Source: an uncultured Clostridia bacterium
GTDB lineage: Bacteria > Bacillota > Clostridia > Christensenellales > Borkfalkiaceae
Assembly (NCBI GenBank): GCA_934273135.1
Contig: CAKQSU010000089.1
Location: forward strand, 1 to 5,557
Direction: 5' to 3'
Length of the DNA: 5,557 bases
Part shown: in pieces, positions 1-4,617 of the stretch
Numbering within the stretch: the stretch's first letter is position 1
Layout of the letters: each line of letters opens with the position of its first letter
The notes under the pieces: model-generated
What the model was told of the DNA's origin: nothing
Database searches by the model: none
The model's input: the letters and a program-made list of their open reading frames with translations, nothing else
Program-made: the position numbers and the translations under genes

Positions 1-165
1 TCTTTAAGGCTTTGTAAAGCGTTGCCGAAATCCATTTACTATGATGACGAAAATAAGCTTTTTTCAAGACTTAAAACGTGCGTTGAAGCTACCGATAAGG
101 TTTTGATTCTCGGCGCAGGCGATATTTACGATAAATTCAAAAAGCTCCTGAACGATTTTTCATAA
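1..165 (+). CDS. murC: UDP-N-acetylmuramate--L-alanine ligase, C-terminal fragment (5' end outside window)
   Basis: This is the last 54 codons of an open frame that enters from the left edge and stops at TAA 163-165. The fragment ends with the segment VLILGAGDIYDKF followed by a short tail. The hydrophobic strand plus GAGDI near the C-terminus is characteristic of MurC, where it belongs to the C-terminal Rossmann-like domain of Mur ligases. MurC is the cytoplasmic ATP-dependent enzyme that adds L-alanine to UDP-N-acetylmuramate, the first peptide-forming step of peptidoglycan precursor synthesis. The ATP-binding and catalytic parts lie outside the window, so activity cannot be judged. The gene runs convergently toward the PadR-like gene and shares a terminator with it. 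Another Mur ligase or Mpl is possible from so little sequence but fits the GAGDI tail less well. Confidence 0.82.
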   Translation, partial: SLRLCKALPKSIYYDDENKLFSRLKTCVEATDKVLILGAGDIYDKFKKLLNDFS

Positions 166-194
166 AAAAACTCGCTTTACGCGAGCTTTTTTTT
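164..194. terminator. Bidirectional rho-independent terminator between convergent genes
   Basis: A perfect 5-bp GC-rich stem CTCGC (171-175) / GCGAG (181-185) with loop TTTAC is flanked by a 7-A run (164-170) on the left and an 8-T run (187-194) on the right. Each strand therefore reads hairpin then U-tract. It sits directly after the murC stop. The stop codon of the leftward PadR-like gene (193-195) overlaps the T-run, so the two coding regions are only 27 bp apart and share this element. Confidence 0.88.
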
Positions 195-1956
195 ATGAAA
201 AATATCTTTGATTATCAAGTTTTAGGTATTTGATAAAAGTATAAACGGGCAAGTTGAGTAAAATCAAAAGGGGATAGAACACCCATCTTAACAGCATTGC
301 CGGGTCTGAAAAATCAATTTCCGCAAATATACAGCAACAGAACAGCACAAGGCAAAGGTTAAGCGTTATTATGATTATCAGTTCTATCGCGCTCTTAAAC
401 GTCGCGAGGCTCGCTACCTTTTTATTCGGGTTAATAAGATACGCTATGCCGTATGTAAGCGGGAAAAGCGCACATGCAAGCACGAAAATAAGATAAGGAA
501 GGTAGTTGAGTTTAGCAATAGATGCGGTCGTCAAGCCCAAAATAAGCGTTTCTATCGCAAGAATAGCAAAGTATTCGAGAGAAGAATGGAATATAAGCTT
601 ATTTATCATTATGCGTCCCGCGTCTTTGCGCGTTTCTGCGGAAGACACTCTTACACGGAAACCTTCCGCGTCGGCAAGAGATTTTATATCGGAAAAATCG
701 TAGTAGGGATTATACGTCGTGCAGCTCTTTTCCGCTCTGTCGGACGGCAAATTCTTTGTTTTTTCTCTGATTTTTTGCTCGTTCCTCGATTGTTTTTCAG
801 GCTTGCGCTTCTTTTGATGTTTAGCCTGTTCCTGCATTTCTTTCAGCTTTTCGTCGTCAATCGTAACCGTGTCGTGGAAAAAGCTGTTGACGTCCGTTCC
901 TTCGGTGTAAACAAGCTCGCGAGGTTCTTCTTCCGTCGCTTCCGGTTGCTTCTTTTTCTCGGGAAAAAGCTTAGAAAGAACAGTGCGATATTCGCGAGAG
1001 GCAACCTTGTCTTCGGGGTAAAAGTCCTCTTTTTCTTCGACTTCTTCCGTTTGAGCGGGAGCTAAAGTCGCCGCAATCTGTTCTTCCTGTTCGCGTTGCG
1101 GCTCCTTTTCTTCCGGAACCGGATTTTCTTGCAAAGACTCTTGTTTTACTTCTTTTTCGGCTGTCTTTTCGCTGTCTATTATCGAAATCTGCTCGACAAT
1201 CTCGTCATGTTTTGGCTCGGCGGCAGGCTCGTTTTGCTTGCTTTGCGGCTCAAAAAACGTTTCATGTTCGGCGGTTTTGGCAACTTCGGGCTTTTTAGGC
1301 GGCTTTTTATAGTCAGTATCGTCAAGAGGGTAAGACTGAGTGTAATCGAGGTACGTAAAGAGGTCATAGCCGCCGTTTTTATCCTTGTCGGACTGTTTTT
1401 CCTTTTGTTCGTCCGCTTCTTTTGTTGTCGTTTGAGTAGGCTTAGCTTCGGAATTCTGCGTAGCGGAAGAGGTTGCGTTATTATCTTTCGGAGCCTGGGC
1501 TTTTTCTTCTAACGTTCCGTCAAGGAATTGTTTAAGCGTGTCCTCGGGCGAAATTTCTTCTTCCTGAGCTACTTCCGGCGCGTCCGGCAAACTGATTATT
1601 GTTTTACTCTGTTTGTCTTCGTTTGCGACAGGCGTCTGAATAAGCGTATCGATAACGCGGCGAGAAAAGCACCATCTGTCCTTGTTCTCGTCTATGTAAA
1701 CTTTTCCTTTTTCCGTCAATTGGTAAAACTTTTTTCTACCTTCGGGCGTGGAAACTCTGTATTCGGTAACGTATCCTTGCTTAACGATTCTTTGTAAGCA
1801 AGAATAAAACGTGCCTTGTTTAAGCTCGAATTGACCGTCGCTTCGCGATTCGATTTCTTCTTTAATCTGACCGGTATGCTTATCGGAGTCGAGTAACGAC
1901 AAAAGTATTATCGTATCGATATGTCCGCGTAGCATTTCGCTTGGAACGTTATCCAT
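193..1956 (-). CDS. Membrane-anchored PadR-family transcriptional regulator with long disordered linker
   Basis: Predicted 587-residue protein. Residues about 1-105 are a PadR-type winged helix: LRGHIDTIILLSLL is the opening helix, LKQGTFYSCLQRIVKQGYV the recognition helix, and RKKFYQLTEKG the wing. Classic PadR proteins are only about 100-190 residues. Here a Glu/Lys/Gln/Pro-rich, low-complexity linker spans about 110-410, a more ordered YNPYYDFSDIK segment starts near 415, and four hydrophobic helices follow at about 463-481, 486-508, 522-544 and 554-575. Lys between helices 2 and 3, and Asp/Glu between 3 and 4, suggest both ends are cytoplasmic, so the DNA-binding domain would be tethered to the inner face of the membrane. 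ATG 1956 is preferred because PadR homologues typically begin MxNxPSEMLRGHID. A TTG four codons upstream is in frame but lies only 2 nt from the AAAGGA. Targets and ligand are unknown; the gene is probably monocistronic and may regulate itself. Confidence 0.8.
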   Translation of the reverse strand: MDNVPSEMLRGHIDTIILLSLLDSDKHTGQIKEEIESRSDGQFELKQGTFYSCLQRIVKQGYVTEYRVSTPEGRKKFYQLTEKGKVYIDENKDRWCFSRRVIDTLIQTPVANEDKQSKTIISLPDAPEVAQEEEISPEDTLKQFLDGTLEEKAQAPKDNNATSSATQNSEAKPTQTTTKEADEQKEKQSDKDKNGGYDLFTYLDYTQSYPLDDTDYKKPPKKPEVAKTAEHETFFEPQSKQNEPAAEPKHDEIVEQISIIDSEKTAEKEVKQESLQENPVPEEKEPQREQEEQIAATLAPAQTEEVEEKEDFYPEDKVASREYRTVLSKLFPEKKKQPEATEEEPRELVYTEGTDVNSFFHDTVTIDDEKLKEMQEQAKHQKKRKPEKQSRNEQKIREKTKNLPSDRAEKSCTTYNPYYDFSDIKSLADAEGFRVRVSSAETRKDAGRIMINKLIFHSSLEYFAILAIETLILGLTTASIAKLNYLPYLIFVLACALFPLTYGIAYLINPNKKVASLATFKSAIELIIIITLNLCLVLFCCCIFAEIDFSDPAMLLRWVFYPLLILLNLPVYTFIKYLKLDNQRYFS

Positions 1957-1970
1957 AAAAAGCTTCAAAA

Positions 1971-1976
1971 TCCTTT
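1971..1976 (-). promoter_or_regulatory. Ribosome binding site of the PadR-like gene (start-deciding)
   Basis: The minus strand reads AAAGGA here. It lies 14 nt from ATG 1956, longer than usual, and only 2 nt from the alternative in-frame TTG at 1966-1968, which is too close. Neither spacing is ideal. The ATG is favoured by the expected N-terminus of PadR proteins. Confidence 0.5.
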
Positions 1977-1992
1977 GTTTATACTTACTAAA

Positions 1993-2021
1993 ATTATATC
2001 ATTTACTTTAAATATTGTCAA
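1993..2021 (-). promoter_or_regulatory. Consensus sigma-A promoter for the PadR-like gene
   Basis: On the minus strand, TTGACA (2021-2016) and TATAAT (1998-1993) both match the housekeeping consensus exactly and are separated by the optimal 17 bp. Transcription should start near 1986, giving a leader of about 30 nt before ATG 1956. So strong a core promoter in front of a regulator gene suggests that expression is held down by a repressor. Confidence 0.85.
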
Positions 2022-2024
2022 TAT
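2012..2024. promoter_or_regulatory. Perfect palindrome over the -35 box, candidate operator
   Basis: The plus strand reads ATATTGTCAATAT, two 6-bp half sites inverted about one central base. The -35 hexamer TTGACA (2016-2021) is wholly contained in it, so a bound dimer would block RNA polymerase. PadR proteins bind inverted repeats as dimers and often repress their own genes, so autoregulation by the 193-1956 product is the simplest reading. The palindrome is seen; its binding protein is inferred. Confidence 0.5.
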
Positions 2025-2091
2025 GTTTTAAGCAATTTATCCGATACAACAATTAAAATTAAGTAATATTTTTATAAATATTCTCTCAGAA

Positions 2092-2107
2092 TACGTTTTT
2101 TTACGTA
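2092..2107. repeat. Inverted repeat TACGT-N6-ACGTA upstream of rightward promoter
   Basis: TACGT (2092-2096) and ACGTA (2103-2107) are perfect inverted 5-bp arms separated by six T residues. The element ends 7 bp before the -35 box of the rightward promoter, a normal position for an activator or repressor site. Short arms in AT-rich DNA can arise by chance. Confidence 0.35.
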
Positions 2108-2108
2108 G

Positions 2109-2129
2109 AATGCGTTTACAATGCGTTTA
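2109..2129 (+). repeat. Tandem 10-bp direct repeats AATGCGTTTA overlapping the -35 region
   Basis: Two identical copies, 2109-2118 and 2120-2129, have an 11-bp period, about one helical turn, so a bound protein would contact the same DNA face twice. The first copy overlaps the -35 hexamer and the second lies in the spacer. The TGCGT core recurs in the downstream elements at 2166-2177 and 2303-2330. Confidence 0.55.
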
Positions 2130-2143
2130 AAAAGTGCTATAAT
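2115..2143 (+). promoter_or_regulatory. Strong sigma-A promoter for the tyrosine recombinase gene
   Basis: TTTACA (2115-2120), a 17-bp spacer, then TATAAT (2138-2143): five of six and six of six consensus matches with ideal spacing. Transcription should begin near 2150, giving an untranslated leader of about 230 nt before ATG 2381. It may also drive hflX by readthrough, since no terminator separates the two genes. Confidence 0.75.
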
Positions 2144-2165
2144 AATCTAAGTAAAGCTACAAAAT

Positions 2166-2177
2166 TTTTACGCATAG
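2166..2177 (+). repeat. TTTTACGCATAG direct repeat, first copy (half site)
   Basis: This 12-bp sequence recurs exactly at 2320-2331, where it forms the right arm of the dif-like element. Here no matching inverted left arm is visible at the same spacing, so it is a solitary half site 154 bp upstream in the same orientation. Confidence 0.5.
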
Positions 2178-2229
2178 TTATTTAGGTTTGCAATTTACCG
2201 ATACTTTTCAAGCAACGTAAAAACAACTA

Positions 2230-2254
2230 AAATCTCTTTTTATAAAAAGGATTT
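2230..2254 (+). other. AT-rich stem-loop in the recombinase leader
   Basis: AAATCTCTTTTT (2230-2241) pairs with AAAAAGGATTT (2244-2254), with one bulged T and a 2-nt loop that would open further in practice. A T-rich stretch (2259-2265) follows. This could be a weak attenuator, but the stem has only two or three GC pairs and would be marginally stable. Confidence 0.25.
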
Positions 2255-2271
2255 CTATATTTTTTACTAAA

Positions 2272-2301
2272 TTGCGTGTTTTGGTACGTTTTTAATATTA
2301 T
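2272..2301 (+). promoter_or_regulatory. Possible secondary promoter for the recombinase gene
   Basis: TTGCGT (2272-2277), 18 bp, then TATTAT (2296-2301). The -10 matches five of six and the -35 only three of six. Transcription would begin at about 2308, inside the left arm of the dif-like element, so protein bound there would block it. Confidence 0.25.
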
Positions 2302-2302
2302 G

Positions 2303-2330
2303 ACTGCGTAAAACCTGTATTTTACGCATA
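2303..2330. other. dif-like inverted repeat, candidate Xer recombination core site
   Basis: The left arm ACTGCGTAAAA (2303-2313) and right arm TTTTACGCATA (2320-2330) are inverted and match at 9 of 11 positions, all of the inner nine. They flank a 6-bp non-palindromic centre CCTGTA. Two 11-bp arms with a 6-bp centre, 28 bp in all, is the layout of Xer/dif sites, and the asymmetric centre would give the site a direction. It lies 50 bp upstream of a Xer-type recombinase gene. Streptococcal difSL is likewise next to xerS. As RNA it would form a 9-bp stem with a 6-nt loop, so an operator or leader hairpin is the alternative. Confidence 0.45.
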
Positions 2331-2368
2331 GATGTTTTTGTCGCTGTTTAGCCCCCTTTTTAAATAAC

Positions 2369-2372
2369 GGAG
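2369..2372 (+). promoter_or_regulatory. Ribosome binding site of the recombinase gene
   Basis: GGAG lies 8 nt upstream of ATG 2381, in an A/T-rich context. Spacing and match are ideal and fix the start codon. Confidence 0.8.
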
Positions 2373-2380
2373 AATTTTTT

Positions 2381-3418
2381 ATGGCTAAGGATTACTTTAC
2401 TGACCGAAAAATTAAGACTTTAAAAAAGCTTGACGCCTTTTTAGACGAACTTCCCTCGTTTTGCCGCGATTATTTTTTAGGAATTGAAGCCGTGACTTCA
2501 CCTTTAACGCGCATGAATTACGCTATGGACTTAGCGATATTCTTTGATTTTGTATCGAATAAGTACGATTTACCCGTTAAAAAAATGGAAATATCGCTCT
2601 TGGACAAGCTCACGCAGATTGATATCGAGCAATTTTTGAGCTTTATAACGAGTTTTGAGTATAAAGGAGAGCATCACCTATGCAACGAACGCGCTAAAGC
2701 GCGCAAATTGTCTGCCGTGCGCTCTATGTATAAGTATTTTTTCAATCACGATATGATTATCGCAAATACCGCGGCAAAAGTCGCTACGCCTAAGCTTCAT
2801 GAAAAAGAGATAATTCGCCTTGAAAATAACGAGATAAAAGAGCTAATCGAAACGGCTGAAACCGGCGACGGACTTAGCGAAAGACAAGCAAAGTATCAAA
2901 AAAACACCAAGGTGCGCGATGTTGCGCTCATTACCCTCTTTTTAGGCACGGGTATCCGTATAAGCGAGCTTGTAGGGCTTAATATCGAAGATATATTCTT
3001 TGAAAATAACAGTTTTATAGTTACTCGCAAAGGCGGTAACAGAACAATTTTATATTTTACGGACGAAGTGAAAACCGCCCTTCTTGATTGGCTTAAATAC
3101 AGAGCGTCTATCGAAGGTCTCACAGAGGATGAGCGCGCTTTATTCGTTTCTCTTCAAAACAAGCGCATAAGCGTTAGAGCGGTAGAGAATCTCGTAAAAA
3201 AGTACGCAAAGATTGTTACCCCTTTAAAAAAGATAACGCCGCACAAACTTCGCTCGACTTTCGGCACTAAGCTTTATCGCGAAACCGGCGATATTTATAT
3301 CGTCGCAGACTATCTCGGTCATAAGGATATAAACACCACGAAAAAGCATTATGCCGCCGTTTCGGACGATATGCGTAAGTCCGCAATCAAAACGGTGTCG
3401 CTTAAAGACGGCGAATAA
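2381..3418 (+). CDS. Tyrosine recombinase, single-recombinase Xer type (XerS-like)
   Basis: Complete 345-residue site-specific recombinase. Residues about 20-140 form the N-terminal SAM-like core-binding domain (TRMNYAMDLAIFFDF, then ARKLSAVRSMYKYFF). Residues about 150-345 form the catalytic domain. All active-site residues are visible: Arg193 in GTGIRISEL, Lys217 in TRKGGNR, His288 and Arg291 in PHKLR, His314 in LGH, and the nucleophile Tyr324. It cleaves and rejoins DNA through a phosphotyrosine link. XerC and XerD are about 300 residues. The extra length, the charged stretch before NTKVRDVALI (about 160-178) and the TRKGG motif resemble streptococcal XerS, which acts alone. Setting beside core genes, a strong promoter and a dif-like site 50 bp upstream suggest chromosome-dimer resolution; a phage or element integrase is less likely. 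The gene lies 58 bp before hflX. Confidence 0.87.
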   Translation: MAKDYFTDRKIKTLKKLDAFLDELPSFCRDYFLGIEAVTSPLTRMNYAMDLAIFFDFVSNKYDLPVKKMEISLLDKLTQIDIEQFLSFITSFEYKGEHHLCNERAKARKLSAVRSMYKYFFNHDMIIANTAAKVATPKLHEKEIIRLENNEIKELIETAETGDGLSERQAKYQKNTKVRDVALITLFLGTGIRISELVGLNIEDIFFENNSFIVTRKGGNRTILYFTDEVKTALLDWLKYRASIEGLTEDERALFVSLQNKRISVRAVENLVKKYAKIVTPLKKITPHKLRSTFGTKLYRETGDIYIVADYLGHKDINTTKKHYAAVSDDMRKSAIKTVSLKDGE

Positions 3419-3447
3419 GCTAAAATATAAATATTCTAAAAATCACT

Positions 3448-3456
3448 TGATATAAT
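3448..3456 (+). promoter_or_regulatory. Extended -10 promoter for hflX
   Basis: TGATATAAT is an exact extended -10 element (TGnTATAAT). The -35 region at 17-bp spacing (3428-3433, TAAATA) matches only three of six, which extended -10 promoters tolerate. Transcription near 3463 would leave only about 14 nt before ATG 3477. Confidence 0.6.
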
Positions 3457-3476
3457 CGTAAATTATAAGTATTATT

Positions 3477-4514
3477 ATGACAGACGTAATTGTAATTGAA
3501 ACGAATTTAGAAGAAGAAAGACTTGACGAGACAATAGCCTTAATAGAAGCCGCAGACGGGATTGTTAAAGGCGTTGTCACCCAAAACGTGAAAGTCGTTA
3601 CCCCCGCAACCTATATAGGCAAAGGCAAAGTGGAAGAAGTTAAACAAGCGGTAGAGGAAACGGGCGCGGAAGAAGTAGTGTTCGACGGTGAACTTACCCC
3701 CTCTCAAACCCTCAATATTTCCGACGTAGTCGGCGTGCCGGTTATTACGCGGACTAACCTTATCCTCGACATTTTTGCTAAAAGAGCGTTTAGCAGCGAA
3801 GGCAAAATTTTAGTCGAACTTGCGCAGCTCAGATACATTTACCCTCGTCTTAAAGGTCGCGGCGATTCCCTTTCAAGGCTCGGCGGAGGTATCGGTACGC
3901 GCGGTCCCGGGGAAACGAAACTCGAAACGGACCGTCGGCACATAAAGTACAGAATACTTTCTCTTGAAAAATCTCTTGCGGATATTGAAAAACGGCGCAA
4001 GCTTTACGAAGATCGCCGCGCCAAAAACGCCGTTAAGTCGGTTGCCCTCGTCGGCTATACCAACACCGGTAAGTCCACCCTCTTAAACAAAATATGTAAG
4101 TCTGACGTTTTAGAAAAGGATATGCTTTTCGCAACTCTCGACCCGTCCACGCGTTACGCGCGCATAAACGAGCAAAAATTTCTTTTTACCGACACCGTAG
4201 GCTTCATTAAAGACTTACCCGAGGAGCTTGAAAAGGCTTTTGCTTCTACACTCGAACAAGCAAAGCATGCCGACGTAATTTTAAACGTTGCTTCGGCTTC
4301 TGCAGATTTTGCTTCGCAGTTCGCCGTTACGGACGGATTTTTAGACAAAATGGGAGCTTACGGAAAGAGAATATACGTTCTCAACAAATGCGACTTAGCC
4401 GAGCAAATCTGCCCCGAAAAGTACGTTCATATCTCCGCTAAATGCGGCGACGGCTTGGAAAAGTTGAAGCAGATAATCTTTTCCGAGTTGTATCCAAACC
4501 GAAAAAACGATTGA
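3477..4514 (+). CDS. hflX: Ribosome-associated GTPase HflX, short form
   Basis: Complete 345-residue GTPase. The N-terminal HflX domain (about 1-115) carries TYIGKGKVEEV (45-55). The family signature GGGIGTRGPGETKLE is at 136-150, followed by a helical hairpin (about 150-185). The G domain then shows the P-loop GYTNTGKS (193-200), switch-I Thr220, DTVG (239-242), NKCD (303-306) and SAK (320-322). HflX binds the 50S subunit and splits stalled ribosomes, typically under heat or translational stress. Family members are commonly about 410-430 residues. This one ends soon after the G domain, so it lacks the usual C-terminal domain. The strand usually reading HVVDAS is here NVASAS, with the Asp lost. 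ATG 3477 is the only plausible start (in-frame stop at 3459, next Met at residue 216), yet no Shine-Dalgarno sequence precedes it. Confidence 0.93.
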   Translation: MTDVIVIETNLEEERLDETIALIEAADGIVKGVVTQNVKVVTPATYIGKGKVEEVKQAVEETGAEEVVFDGELTPSQTLNISDVVGVPVITRTNLILDIFAKRAFSSEGKILVELAQLRYIYPRLKGRGDSLSRLGGGIGTRGPGETKLETDRRHIKYRILSLEKSLADIEKRRKLYEDRRAKNAVKSVALVGYTNTGKSTLLNKICKSDVLEKDMLFATLDPSTRYARINEQKFLFTDTVGFIKDLPEELEKAFASTLEQAKHADVILNVASASADFASQFAVTDGFLDKMGAYGKRIYVLNKCDLAEQICPEKYVHISAKCGDGLEKLKQIIFSELYPNRKND

Positions 4515-4552
4515 CAATAACCGTATAAAATAACATAATTAAAAACACGAAA

Positions 4553-4583
4553 AAGCCTTCCGCTTTTGTTAAGCGAAAGGCTT
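4553..4583. terminator. Rho-independent terminator between convergent hflX and dnaJ
   Basis: A 13-bp stem, AAGCCTTCCGCTT (4553-4565) against AAGCGAAAGGCTT (4571-4583), has one C/A mismatch and a 5-nt loop TTGTT. On the minus strand it is followed by TTTTTCGTGTTTTT, a good U-rich tail for dnaJ. On the plus strand the tail GTATTTTATC is weaker but should serve hflX. Confidence 0.88.
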
Positions 4584-4617
4584 GTATTTTATCGAAAAAC
4601 CGGGTTATCGGATACGA

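Larger units (their letters stand above)
1957..2380. other. Divergent intergenic region, repeat-rich regulatory DNA
   Basis: This 424-bp AT-rich stretch has no credible gene on either strand. It holds the leftward promoter and palindrome (1993-2024), an AT-rich hairpin-like inverted repeat AATATTT/AAATATT (2065-2082), a TACGT/ACGTA inverted repeat (2092-2107), tandem AATGCGTTTA repeats (2109-2129), the rightward promoter (2115-2143), a weak stem (2230-2254) and the dif-like element (2303-2330). It is much longer and more structured than the other gaps in the window, which are 27, 58 and 103 bp. Confidence 0.8.

Noticed and set aside
506..1797. Several plus-strand open frames (506-703, 586-1065, 1096-1512, 1528-1797) opposite the PadR-like gene
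   Set aside because: They mirror the Glu/Lys-rich codons of the minus-strand linker, giving Phe/Arg/Leu-rich nonsense. They lack ribosome sites and recognisable domains.
2065..2082. AATATTT-TTAT-AAATATT inverted repeat as an operator
   Set aside because: It is pure A/T in an A/T-rich region, so such palindromes are expected by chance, and it overlaps neither core promoter.
2166..2331. Invertible promoter switch between the TTTTACGCATAG copies
   Set aside because: The two exact copies are in direct, not inverted, orientation, so recombination would delete rather than invert, and the first copy lacks a partner arm.
2030..2380. AT-rich repeat region as a replication origin
   Set aside because: No DnaA-box cluster (TTATCCACA-like) is visible, and neither dnaA nor a rep gene is adjacent.
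2381..3418. Recombinase as the integrase of a mobile element
   Set aside because: There are no element genes, attachment-site duplications or tRNA nearby. The neighbours are core genes and the length and motifs resemble XerS. Only a wider window could exclude it fully.
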